Origin: Parastagonospora avenae f. sp. tritici 18332-5
Lineage: Eukaryota; Ascomycota; Dothideomycetes; Pleosporales; Phaeosphaeriaceae
Direction of reading: 5' to 3'
DNA length: 64,000 nt
Assembly: GCA_022559985.1 (NCBI GenBank)
Contig: JAFJTR010000020.1
Coordinates: 204,582 to 268,581, forward strand
The notes below the pieces were generated by a model that ran no database searches, was not told where the DNA came from, and worked only from the letters and a program-made list of their open reading frames with translations. The translations under genes and the position numbers were made by a program. Below, piece by piece: positions 9,666 through 19,594 of the stretch; position 1 is the first letter of the stretch, and every line of letters starts with the position of its first letter.

Positions 9666-10355
9666 CTAACAAGTGAATACGCTCGGGCCGGGCGACGTGT
9701 ACGTCTTCTGTCCATTGTACAAGTTGTAAATGATGCCAACATCATTCTGCTTGTATGCGCCAGGGAAGCTAACGGTCGCGGGTGTCTTGTCTGCAGAGCC
9801 ACCCACGATGTTGATTTGCGCACACTCCATGTAGAACTGCGCGCCCATGCTTGAGCTCGCAGAGTGCAGGGCGATGAGCTCACCACGGAGGAGGTATTGG
9901 CCTGGAGCGATGCATGCTGGGATCTTGACGGTTTGGACGCCTGTGTTGGCGATCAAGCGGTCAACGCCCCATTTGGAGCCGTCGAAGGCGTCTTGAGAGA
10001 TCTTGAACCATCCTCCTCCAACACCAGAGTCTGTCTTCGCGTCCGAGACTTTCTTGAGGTATGCCATGACGGGACCCTTGTGGCTGGCGTCGATGATGTC
10101 GTTGTCGCCAGACGTCAGGGTGTGGCGCCATGTCAGTGTTGCGGTGGAGCCAGCCTGGAGTGTGATGACAGTGCTCGTTGATGCGGTCGGGTTGGGTCCA
10201 CCGTTACAAACGATGTCGTTTGATGTCACATCGTTGATCGGTCCATCGTACGAGGGGACGCGGACACCGTCGCCGACTTTGCCGCTGTTGACGGAAACGA
10301 AGATGGTATGCGCCGATGCAGCTGTGGCGAAGAAGAGGAGGGTTAAGAGCTTCAT
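9666..10355 (-). CDS. AA9 lytic polysaccharide monooxygenase, no CBM
   Basis: A single exon encodes 229 aa. The enzyme oxidatively cleaves cellulose or hemicellulose using a copper ion held by a histidine brace. The signal peptide [15 protein letters not shown] ends at Ala15, so the mature protein starts with His16, the first brace ligand. The second ligand is the His of [12 protein letters not shown] (mature residue 77). The axial Tyr and its Gln neighbour lie in [12 protein letters not shown]. Cysteines in [16 protein letters not shown] and FYMECA fit the usual disulfides. It ends with the AA9 core (PGPSVFTC), with no linker or cellulose-binding module. The start is fixed by the signal peptide and His1 spacing. 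A TATAAA lies about 60 nt upstream. The second AA9 gene in this window is about 47 kb away and not closely similar. Confidence 0.93.
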   Translation of the reverse strand: MKLLTLLFFATAASAHTIFVSVNSGKVGDGVRVPSYDGPINDVTSNDIVCNGGPNPTASTSTVITLQAGSTATLTWRHTLTSGDNDIIDASHKGPVMAYLKKVSDAKTDSGVGGGWFKISQDAFDGSKWGVDRLIANTGVQTVKIPACIAPGQYLLRGELIALHSASSSMGAQFYMECAQINIVGGSADKTPATVSFPGAYKQNDVGIIYNLYNGQKTYTSPGPSVFTC

Positions 10356-10414
10356 ATTGTGTGTGGATGTGTGTGATGAGGATGGGACAGCTGAAGACTG
10401 GAGGTTCCAGTGTG

Positions 10415-10420
10415 TTTATA
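10415..10420 (-). promoter_or_regulatory. TATA box of the AA9 gene
   Basis: TATAAA on the minus strand, 60-65 nt upstream of the AA9 start codon at 10355. Confidence 0.45.
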
Positions 10421-10422
10421 AA

Positions 10423-10936
10423 GAGTCGAATTTCAGAACACAAGGTATTCTCCACTTCCGAGCCCAAAGCTAAGGATAGATGGCACAAGATCATCAAGCC
10501 CCATGATGTCTAGACTTGATCACCTCAAGCCCTCCAAGCATCATCGCCGTAAGATTCCTTCCTCACTTATCCACCACTCATCATGATCTCAAAGCTGCCA
10601 CCAAGACGACCGATACCAATTTCGAACAGGACCTGCATTTCAAAGTGTGATTCGACTATATTAAGCACTATCGAAGCTGTCCACGAACCTTCAAGCTTGC
10701 TTGGTGTTTAGCCAATAGCTTAGCCGGATATAAATGACCTACCCCAGATTAAATGAAACAAATCCAAGAAAACCGGGGAAACCAATATGCGACCCGGCAC
10801 AGGGATCATGGTTGGGTTTTGTGGCTTAACGTAACTCGGTATACTTGTGATGGGTGTCGTTGGCGGCTGGTACGGCTGCACTGCCGACATGTTCGCTTCC
10901 ACTTTTGAGCCAAGTCCACCCTGGCAATTACGCCGC
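10423..10936. other. Intergenic, no gene seen
   Basis: Upstream flank of the AA9 gene and 3' flank of the HET gene. No further features recognised. Confidence 0.4.
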
Positions 10937-13200
10937 TCAAATCAGAGTCACGTCTTCAAATGTCATGTCTGACATGTGCAGTGCTTCTCCTTGCATGATG
11001 CCGTGCACGTAGGCCTCGCCGAGAAGTTCGTACCCTTCCTCTCCGTTCTGCATCGACCGGAGCACAAACGGTACACAAGCACCTTCGAACACCACAATAA
11101 TGTCTCCATGTCGCGTTCCTCGTGGGACCAAAGCGAAATAGCCCTTATGAGAAATCGCAAAGCGTCTCATCGTGAGTGCAGCACGCATGGCTGTGCGAAG
11201 ATCACCAAGCGCTTTCGCTGGTCGCCTAGACCGGAGACTGTTGATTGTGAAGTAGCCTCGTCTTCTCCGCGAACTATACGTCTGGCCAGCCAGAGAAGGC
11301 ATTTGACTGGTCGTGGAGTCTAAAATAAGGCTGAAGACCTCGCTATGTTCGTCCGTCGGTTCTGCCGCCCCAGAGGCATCGCGGCCCCCTACTAGTGTCT
11401 TCCAGAAAGCGTCATATACAGAGCTATCATAAGCCGGGTAATCTACATATTTGTAGTTTTCATTAATAAGCTGAACATTCCTTGCCCAGCTACTGTTGCC
11501 GACGTGAGGATCCTCGATATCGAGCGCCACTTCTTCGATGGTATGTCCGAGTGTCGTTATATCGTCAAAGATGATGCCGTTGAGGGTGATTGTCTTCTTT
11601 TTGTCGCTCAAAATTGCCTTGCTAGGTTTTCCGGTGAAGAGCGTGTTCTTAGGTTTTGCTCGCCTACCAGCGCTATACAGCGTCCATGCCTTTGTAGAGT
11701 AACCTAGTGCCTCAGTTACCCGATCAGTGCTCCAATCTGGTAGCCAAGAGGGCTCAAGAGGTAAATCATGGTCCACACAGCTCAAAAGCTCGTAGACGAG
11801 GGCTGGTAATTGTGTTAAGCATGCCTCATAGTAGACATCTCGAGCTGTCCTGGATGATGAATAGTCAGGCGTTATGTTCGATTCTGTGATGCCCAGTACT
11901 CCTGCAAATACGAAGTCAGTGATGTTTATCAGGCGCGTAGCAGATAGCGTTAACTTGCCGTAGATCTTGTCTTTTGGATCTGATGCTTGAGCATACCTTG
12001 TGCGCACTAAGCTATTTAGAAGATATTCCTTCTGATTAAGTGACCAGCTCTGCAAACGGTCGGCCTGCAGCGAATTGATCACACTACCACCAAACGGTGA
12101 TCTTCGTCGAGAGCTAAAGGCAGTATGCTCCAGACAGTCTTGAGATTTATCGCTCGCGAGCCACTGTAGGATTTGGCAGTGTTGCAGAACGTAGCACCAT
12201 GCCGCAAGATCATCCCAGCTCACGACAGCGTCACCGCACATGCCAAACAAGTTTCTAGAAAGCACTGCTTCCTGTATAGTCCAGAGACGGGAGAGCCAGG
12301 GTCTCTGAAGAATTTGGCGCACTGCGTGCCAGGCGTGGTGGTTGGCTGGTGGAAAGTCGAGTCTCTCAAAATCGTCCAGGGTGATTTCCACGTCGCTCAT
12401 CTGCAATCTTGCGTACACATGCTCCATTGTTTCCAAAGCCAGTTGCGGGTCTTGCCCGTCCTCATCACCCAGCCATATGACAGTGTTTGTTGCATGGGTG
12501 TAGATCAGCCCCATCAGAGGTATTTGCTGTTCTTTCTCGTGAGTGTCTGTTTGATTGATGCAGATCTGGTCTATCCACAGAAATATGCTTTCTTCGAGGG
12601 ATCGCAGTCGAAACAAAGCTGCTGCTAGACTGCTGGTGATTGGCACAGACCTTGCCGCAAATCGCACGGATTGGTTGAAGGTAGGCTCACCCCAAACATA
12701 GCTAAGGGCTGTGTACCAGAATGGCTGGCCGGTCCCGAGCGATATTGCATGATTGGTAATTCGTGAGGTCGATTGGTCACTTGCTCTTGCGAGATATGTA
12801 AAGTCTATGCTGGCGATGTGCAGGCTTCCGTGCAATGGTGTATTGCGTTCGCCGGGATAAAGCTCCAGAATGCGAATCTCGCCTTGGGTAAGTGGTTGGT
12901 ATAATTCAAGAGAAAAGGAGCGTCGGAGCCGACGTTCGTCCCTTTCGTCTCGTTTGTGACTGATAAAGGCTTGAATTGTGGCTTGGTCGTGTTCGTCAAA
13001 GTTTCCATCCCTGTCATCTGGGCCACGCGATGTAGCAGGCTGGAATGCTGAGGCGGTCGCGAAGACTCCTAGGTCCCATGATCGGTAGCAATTACAGGCG
13101 GTGCCTAGCGTACAAATTTAGTGTCTGGCGAGAGCAATTTGAGAAAGAGCGGAAAGGGCCGCACTACCTGGAGTCAACACGTACGCGCAATCGCGTGCAT
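10937..13200 (-). CDS. HET-domain (heterokaryon incompatibility) protein
   Basis: The model has exons 13200-13185, 13104-11959 and 11901-10937, giving 708 aa. HET-domain motifs are clear: EIRILELYPGE, YTALSYVWGEP, FLWIDQICINQ and, after the second intron, DKIYG-VLGI. Such proteins trigger non-self recognition cell death in fungi; for most, including this one, the specific role is unknown. The second intron (11958-11902, 57 nt) has a GC donor (GCAAGT), branch CACTGAC and acceptor TTTGCAG; it has no stop and is a multiple of three, so retention would only insert 19 residues. The first exon (16 nt, donor GTACGT) is my weakest call: the frame is open back to about 13116 without an ATG, so an upstream exon is required, and this one fits phase. 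The C-terminal part carries the usual YVHGIMQGEA near the end. Confidence 0.82.
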
Positions 13201-13467
13201 GCTGGACAGGTCCGTCAAGGAAAGGAGGAGCCCATTCTTCATGAGCCATGTTCTCAATACTGCGCAATGTTCAAAGTCGGGCACTCGCAAAAAATGTAAA
13301 ATTCTGAAGTTGCAGCACAGCCAAGCGAAACTTCGGCGGGTCGAGTCGCGGGGGTGCTCAAGAAGGAAGTCACGAGGAAACACGTGGAGCAGAAGCCAAT
13401 ATGACGAAAGGCATGTTTGTCAGATTCAGTGCGCTTCAGGGTACTTGTCGCTGTTGAAATAAGATGC

Positions 13468-14820
13468 TCAAGCCAGACCGGAGAAGTGGAGGATGCCGTG
13501 GCCTTTTGCTTGTTTGCCGCCCTTGCCCTTCCTCCTCTTCTTGCGCTTCGGCTTCGGCTCGTCGTCCTCACTGCTTTCCTCCATGTCCTCATCGCTGTCC
13601 TTGTCTTCGTCACTCTCGTGCTCTCGTTTACCATTCGCGGGAGCATCTTCCTCTTCCTCCTCCTCTTCCTCCTCCTCGTCCTCATCATCCTCTTGGACGT
13701 CCTGCCAGGTCTTCTCGCCCCATATGTTGAGCTTCTTTCCTCCGCCGCTGATCATCCTGCCCGTGATGTCGAACCCAAGTCCAATGACGCCTTCCTGGCG
13801 CAGCTCATCATGCTTGAGCTCGTCGATGATCTTGTTCGGCCCGAGCTTGACGAAGCGCAGAGACCCATCGCCCAAACCCACGGCAGCAATTTTTCCACTG
13901 GGACCAACACCGTCCGGGAGCAGTGCAATAACATCCAAGCTCTCGCCGCCTCCCTTGGAGCGATCGATGGTGATGCGCTCGTCCTGGTCGTCCCACACAC
14001 CGCGCTCCCATAGTGTCAGAACGCCGTTGCCGCCGCCCACCAGCACCTTCTCGCCGACGCTGGTGCCCTTCTTCGACAGGCCCGTGACCATGACAGAGCT
14101 AAGCAGCTCCTCCTCCTGGTCCTCACTACGGACCATGACGCCTCGCCGCAGGTCGGTGACGGCCAGGGTGCTGCCTCCAGTGGTGACCCATTGCTTGCTG
14201 AAGCCGCTGGTGCTCGCCTCCGTGGGTGGCAGAGGCGTGAGGGAAGAGACGTAGTCGTCGTGTGGGCGGTGCGTGGCTTGTGGCTTGAACGCCGACTTCG
14301 CGCCCTGATCCCGGATGTCGTAGATGTGCAGCGCGGACGAGTCGGTGCCGAGGATGAGTGATTGGGGCGAGAGGGCGTGGACGAGGGTTGGCGCATCGAT
14401 GCCGCCGTTCGCTCTGCATACAGTCAGTACTGCGCTGTATTTTGAAAGCGATAGCAGTGAGGCTTACACATCCAGCGGCACAGCAAACTTGGCCGTAACG
14501 CGACCCGTTGTCGTGTCTGCGACCTTGACTATGCCATCTGTGCCTGCCGAGTACAGCGACGAGCCGTCAACACTGAAGGCCAGCGTCCTGCAGCTTCCCT
14601 TATGCCGCCGTGTCTTCCATGTCGACTCTATATGTCCAAAGCCTTTCTCCGCAGCCAGCGCCTCGTCCGGGGCGCTGTCGTCACCGCTCGCGCCTGGCGG
14701 CAGTCGGTACGTCTGGACATGCCCAGAGGCGAGTCCAACAGCGACGATGGGCTCTTCTGGGTGGATCGCCTGCGCGAAGAGATCCGAGTCCAATTGGAGC
14801 GCGCACAGGTTTTCGAACAT
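13468..14820 (-). CDS. JIP5: WD40 ribosome-biogenesis protein JIP5
   Basis: Exons 14820-14468 and 14413-13468 encode 432 aa; the 54-nt intron has donor GTAAGC and acceptor ATGCAG. The N-terminal 350 residues form degenerate WD40 repeats (for example SADGTDG-like [12 protein letters not shown], and [13 protein letters not shown]). A long acidic run of Asp/Glu is followed by a Lys/Arg-rich tail ([16 protein letters not shown]) that looks like a nucleolar signal. This layout and the N-terminus [21 protein letters not shown] match the WD-repeat protein JIP5, needed for 60S subunit formation. The family assignment is from recognition of the overall layout and the N-terminus. The gene is divergent from the phosphatase gene at 15169. 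Confidence 0.85.
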
Positions 14821-15168
14821 GTTTGCTGTGGTTGGTGCTGCCGCGGATGGCTCGACTTGTCAGAATTGAAGCTCCAACTTTTTTGTGGAGCTAATGCGGG
14901 CCATCGAAGGGCAAGTATAGCCGAGCCCAGCACGTGAGTGATTAGCTGACAAGGCATGTGACGTCGTATTTCCCCGCGTCACGTTTCGCACTGATTGGCT
15001 GCCAGCCTTACACTGGCTACTTCTTCGCCGCCTGCATCCACACCTGGGACCGCCTTCAACATTTTTAATACGAAGTAGACATATAAGAACCTCGTCGAGT
15101 TCCTGTCATGGCGGGACCGGGTCATCGATATCCCTTTTATCCGTCCGACAGCACATGCAGCCGTAGAC
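14821..15168. promoter_or_regulatory. Divergent promoter, JIP5 and secreted phosphatase
   Basis: A 348-nt stretch between two start codons pointing away from each other. No specific operator site was identified. Confidence 0.5.
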
Positions 15169-16274
15169 ATGCATGCTTTCACGTCACGTGCGTTCCTATG
15201 CGGCCTTCTTGCTGCCACGGGCGTCAATGCAAAATCCACCCCGAAGCACCTCGAGTACAGCGTTGTGACTGGCCTGTTCCTCCAAGACGATAATACCACA
15301 ACGCCATCGGGATTTGACTTCATCGGTACAAACTTTGGTCTGATCAATCGCACATATCCATCCGACCCCAGTTGTCCTGACGACAAGGAGTCGACACAAT
15401 GGCAGCGTCTGGCTCATTACATCTCCACCTTGAACAAGAAAAGCGCGGAGAATGAGCGCTACTCTTTGCTCTTCATGGGCCGCCACGGCGAAGGCTTCCA
15501 CAATGCTGCGGAAACATATTTTGGCACTCCAGCTTGGAACTGCTACTGGAGCGAACTCGACGGCAACGGCACTACCACCTGGGCTGATGCCAAATTGACT
15601 ACCACAGGTATCCAGCAAGCAAACCGTGTCAATGCTTTCTGGGCTCATCTTCTCAAATACGAGAAGATCTCTGCGCCTCAGAGTTACTACACTTCTCCAT
15701 TGTATCGCTGCCTGGACACCGCTCGCCTCACATTCCAGGGTCTGCCTTTACACGGGCATTCCAAGTTCGAGCCCGTCATCAAGGAGCTCCTGCGCGAGGG
15801 TATCAGCGCGCATACGTGCGATCGCCGCAGTACCAAGTCTTACATCAATAAGAATTTCCCAAAATTCAAGTTTGAAAAGGGCTTTCCTGAGGACGATCCA
15901 TACTGGATGCCATTGAAAGCCGAGCCCAGTGCTAATCAGGATATTCGAAGCAAAGCATTGCTAGACGATATCTTCGAGAACGACGATGCGACGTATATCT
16001 CTATTACATCCCATTCTGGCGAGATTGCTAGTCTGCTACGCGGTAAGTCACCTCGGAGCAGTTTCGAACTGGGATCCCTAATTTGTAGCCAGTCCTTCGC
16101 CATCGCACTTTCAGCCTCAGTACTGGATCTGCCATCCCGGTCCTGGTCAAGGTGACGGCGGTCAAAGGCAATGCGCCGCCGAGCAATACAGTGCCATGGA
16201 ACTCACAGAAGACGTGTGCTGTACCTCCATCCATTAGAGATTCGAGTTGCAATGATTGCTCGTGCTGTTCTTAA
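15169..16274 (+). CDS. Secreted histidine-phosphatase superfamily protein
   Basis: Exons 15169-16042 and 16093-16274 encode 351 aa. The signature RHG sits in LLFMGRHGEGFHN (Arg105, His106), and the second catalytic His in TSHSGEIASLLR (His282), as in the phosphoglycerate-mutase/acid phosphatase superfamily. The signal peptide is MHAFTSRAFLCGLLAATGVNA. The intron (16043-16092) has donor GTAAGT; I chose acceptor CCAG at 16092 because it gives LLR-VLRHRTFSLSTG, which resembles the family. The TAG four bases earlier would shift the frame and end after about 45 unrelated residues. The C-terminus is Cys-rich (SSCNDCSCCS). The substrate is unknown; a secreted phosphomonoesterase or phytase-like role is inferred. 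Confidence 0.85.
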
Positions 16275-17301
16275 GTGGTACGATCATGAATTTCCATGAT
16301 GCTTGGCGGGGTAGAGAACATAATTCTGATAACGACATGCTTGTATCCCTGGTCAATCTTAACTTTCCTGGTTGCTTAGATGAGGCTCATCTCCGAACAA
16401 CGCAGATGGCTGTTTCGCCGTAGTGGTTCATCCGTCGAGGTCTGGTCCAGCTAAAAGATTCGCTCACCAATCTCTTGCGGACACAAAGTGGGATACACGA
16501 TTGGAAAGCTTTCTTACTACGCACTTGTACGCTAACACCACTGAAGCATCAAGCGAATGTTGAGGGACTCTCCTATGCTTCAAAGTCCTTTCGATTGCGA
16601 GATGTCCACAGCTCAGCTAGCATGCACATGCTCCCGCGTAACCGCCACAAAATCTCGTTTAATATATGAAGAAGGCTCAACAAGCTCCAACTTTCATGAC
16701 GAACAGCGAAATACTTGTACAATAGATTTTCTACGGTACATACGGGACGTTTCACACTAGCTGCTATGTACCAAGTACGTATGCAGCAGCGCATTAACCT
16801 CGTCTAAACGGAACGGGAATTTGTTACTCCCCGTGGACGTTGCACGTGTCACAAGATTGGCGTCTTCGGACCGTTCAGCCGTCTTTTGTCGCCTCATCAA
16901 TCTTGACCTCTATCAGCAATACAAGCTCACTATACTACATGCGTGCTTTTGCACATGTATCCCTTCGTTGAAACGAGCTGCGCGCATCGTAATTGAGCTC
17001 TGTGTGCTGTTGGGTCCGTTGGAGGTTATCCGAGCTTACCATATGACCGAGATGCATGCGCACTTTGAGGACCCAGAGCATGAAAGTGAATTTGATATGT
17101 ACCTGCAGTCGCCTCGATGTTGCAGATGTTCTGGAATAACACACACTGCAATCCTTCATCCTGTCTTTCCTCTGGCGACGCCACCGAAGCATTGTGCAGC
17201 GTCGAATCGTGCCAACCACATCGCAGCTACGCAGTCGACAGTCTCTAGCAGTGCACATTGAAGCGGGTCCAGGACACCAAGTGGCGGCTCATCGGGACGT
17301 A
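16275..17301. other. Intergenic, no gene supported
   Basis: About 1 kb with a 146-codon chance-like frame (16821-17261) that has no motif. The right end holds the promoter of the SMP-30-like gene. Confidence 0.4.
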
Positions 17302-18786
17302 ATGGGCGTGACGCTATCCAAATTGTGGGCCGCGATCAAAGGCGCGTTGACGGGAGGCGCGCCTGCTGGTACACACAGCCAACAACAGCAGCACCGAGAT
17401 ACCATCACCAACGCCAAAGACGTGGAGAGCGCATCGCATTCGCCCACGACGACTACGGAAGCTACAATGCCTGAAGTTAAGAAGTGGGAGATTACTGAGG
17501 TACGTTTTGAGCTTGCGGCTTATGTGGGGTGGGATGGTGGGGGAAACATCCAAACACCCCGCTGAGGTCATGGTGGGATGAGGCTGGAAGCGTGTAATGT
17601 GTTCGCAGTCATGTCTAGCGATATGAGATGCACATTATGGGACTGTGCAACTCAGGCCAATTCGTCTTGTTCATCGAGACGTGCAATCTCCATGTAGAGC
17701 GTGGTTGTTTAGTGTAATGCGGATCTACCAGCCGATCGCAGTACTCAAGGACCAAACACGCTATAGAATGGGAGACTCGTGAAAAAAAAGACAAAGAAAT
17801 ACTGACTATTTTCTAGCCATGGCTCCGCATGAACTGCTCGCTAGGTGAAGGTCCATTCTGGGAAGACGACACAAACACACTTCGCTTCCTGGATGTGGAG
17901 AAATGCAAAGTTCACCGCGTTGATTTGAACGTCGGGCAATCGAGTCTCAAAGTCATCAAAGACTATGACATCTCAATGGGGTGTGTTTTCATGAAGCAAA
18001 GGAAAAACCACGTCGACTGACGAATACAGATGCACAGCAGACATCGAAGGCAACACTAGCGAATTCGCCTTCGCTGGCAAATACGGCTATGGCATCGCCA
18101 ACAAGCAGACAGGCGAATACCGCTGGATCAAAAAAGTATGGTCAGACGAAGAGATAAAAGCTGGCAAACACGAGAAATACCGTGGTAACGACGGTGCCAT
18201 CGACTCCCAGGGCCGCTTCTGGGCTGGCTTCATGTTTGACCCTCTCGTATCTGACTGGGACGAACACGGTGCCCTCTTCCGTCTCAACACCGACGGATCT
18301 CTGGACCGCCCACTGAGCGACATCGCCATCCCCAACGGCACAACATGGAACAAAGACGACAACAAGATGTACTGGGCCGACAGCCCCAAGAAGACGATTT
18401 TCCAGTTCGACTATGACTCCAAGACTGGCGAGATAACTAACAGGCGTCCCTTCTTCACAATGCCGGAAGACAATCGCTATGGCAATGACGCCGTGCCAGA
18501 CGGTCACTGCATCGACGAGGAGGGATTCATGTGGACGGCGCTACATGGCGGATCTCATGTCCTCAAAATCTCACCGGAAGGCGAGATTGTAGGCGAAATC
18601 AAGGTTCCAACATCGCAGCCCACATGCCCGTGTTTCTGCGGCGAAGATCTGGTTATCACCAGCGCGGGTGGCACGAGTGGAGAGGGTGGCAAGGGCGTGG
18701 ACGAGTTTGCGGGCAGCGTGTTCAAGATCAATGTTGGTGTGAAGGGGCTGAGGAGGTTCAAGTACAAGGGTGGTGTGCAAAACTAA
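17302..18786 (+). CDS. SMP-30 / gluconolactonase-like protein
   Basis: Exons 17302-17499, 17817-17980 and 18030-18786 encode 372 aa. Intron 1 is long (317 nt, donor GTACGT, acceptor TTCTAG); intron 2 is 49 nt. The core is the six-bladed SMP-30 fold: the metal-ligand Glu in SLGEGPFWEDD, the NGTTWNKDDNKMYWADSP blade, and NDAVPDGHCIDEEG. Family members are Ca/Zn-dependent lactonases of sugar lactones; the substrate here is unknown. The frame also carries a 55-residue leader before MPEVKKWEITE (Met at 17467), where family members usually begin. The leader starts MGVTLSKLWAAI, which fits N-myristoylation (Gly2, Ser6) and resembles ARF-type N-termini, and is followed by a Gln/Thr-rich spacer. Whether the first or second Met is used is open. 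Confidence 0.85.
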
Positions 18787-19205
18787 GTGTAGCAAGGAGA
18801 ATGAAAGTAAGGCTGTTGGCGAGTGCGTGCGCTTGTTGTTCGTGTCATGTGGCAAGTATGGGGTTCAATTCTATTTACAGGAGAGAGCATGTACATGTCA
18901 AAAGCAGAATCATGTAATTCGAAAACATAGTCGAGTGTGTAGCGTAAAGAGAAGAACGCCTGTGACCCTTGCACAAAATCTCAGAGACCACAGTCGAGAA
19001 GCCCGAGCGCTCCGTCGACAAAGTACGTGGCTCTACCACTGCATAAGTGATGGGTATGCGCAACCCACGCCGCTCGCTAGAAGCCCCAACACCGCCCACT
19101 AGTTTCCCGAATAGGGAAAATAGGTATCCTGCGTCGGTATAGCGACGCACTTATGGCTGATCCAATCGCCTACTCCCCCATCAGTGCTCAAAGCCCACAC
19201 AGAGT
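18787..19205. other. Intergenic between convergent genes
   Basis: 3' flanks of the SMP-30-like gene and the small secreted protein gene; nothing else seen. Confidence 0.4.
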
Positions 19206-19499
19206 TCACTCAGCAGACAACAACTCACACTTGAGGCCGACATCGGCACAGTTCAGGAACGGCAACCATTCCAGCCTCAGGGGGGAGTACTTTGCACGAT
19301 AGCATATCGTGACGTGCTTGTAGTCCGCGGCTAGTTTTGTGCCAGCGTCAGGAATCTTTCTAGAGAGGGTTTTGGTAAACTTACAGCATTTCAATGTGCC
19401 GGTGTTGGCTTCGGTTCGGCAGTCTGAGCCGCCGTCGATGTGTCTCGCGGAGGCGGAGACAGCGAGGACGCTCACGAGGAGGGAGGCGGAGAATTTCAT
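19206..19499 (-). CDS. Small secreted Cys-containing protein, 97 aa
   Basis: The frame encodes 97 aa. MKFSASLLVSVLAVSASA is a clear signal peptide; the mature part has six cysteines (GSDC, KCC, TIC, LNC, LKC). A TATAAAGG lies 88-95 nt upstream, which supports a real gene. The size and make-up are those of fungal effector candidates, but I recognise no family. A possible 54-nt intron with donor GTAAGT, a CCTGACGC branch and acceptor AACTAG lies inside the frame; it has no stop and is a multiple of three, so spliced (79 aa, five Cys) and unspliced products would both be in frame. Function unknown. Confidence 0.6.
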   Translation of the reverse strand: MKFSASLLVSVLAVSASARHIDGGSDCRTEANTGTLKCCKFTKTLSRKIPDAGTKLAADYKHVTICYRAKYSPLRLEWLPFLNCADVGLKCELLSAE

Positions 19500-19586
19500 G
19501 GTGTATTCTGATTTTGTTTTTGAATGTGTTACTGTATGGGAAGAAGTTAGATGAGTAGTTATAGGTGTGAGAGCAATAGGAGAAAA

Positions 19587-19594
19587 CCTTTATA
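19587..19594 (-). promoter_or_regulatory. TATA box of the small secreted protein gene
   Basis: TATAAAGG on the minus strand, 88-95 nt upstream of the start codon at 19499. Confidence 0.45.

Noticed and set aside
12805..13026. Frame beginning MTGMETLTNTTKP as the HET N-terminus
   Set aside because: It is out of frame with EIRILELYPGE and I found no consensus intron to connect them.
13493..14254. 253-codon Ser-rich plus-strand frame
   Set aside because: Antisense shadow of the Asp/Glu run and WD40 part of JIP5; poly-Ser arises from reversed GAG/GAC codons.
16821..17261. 146-codon plus-strand frame
   Set aside because: No motif, signal or splice structure; composition not convincing.
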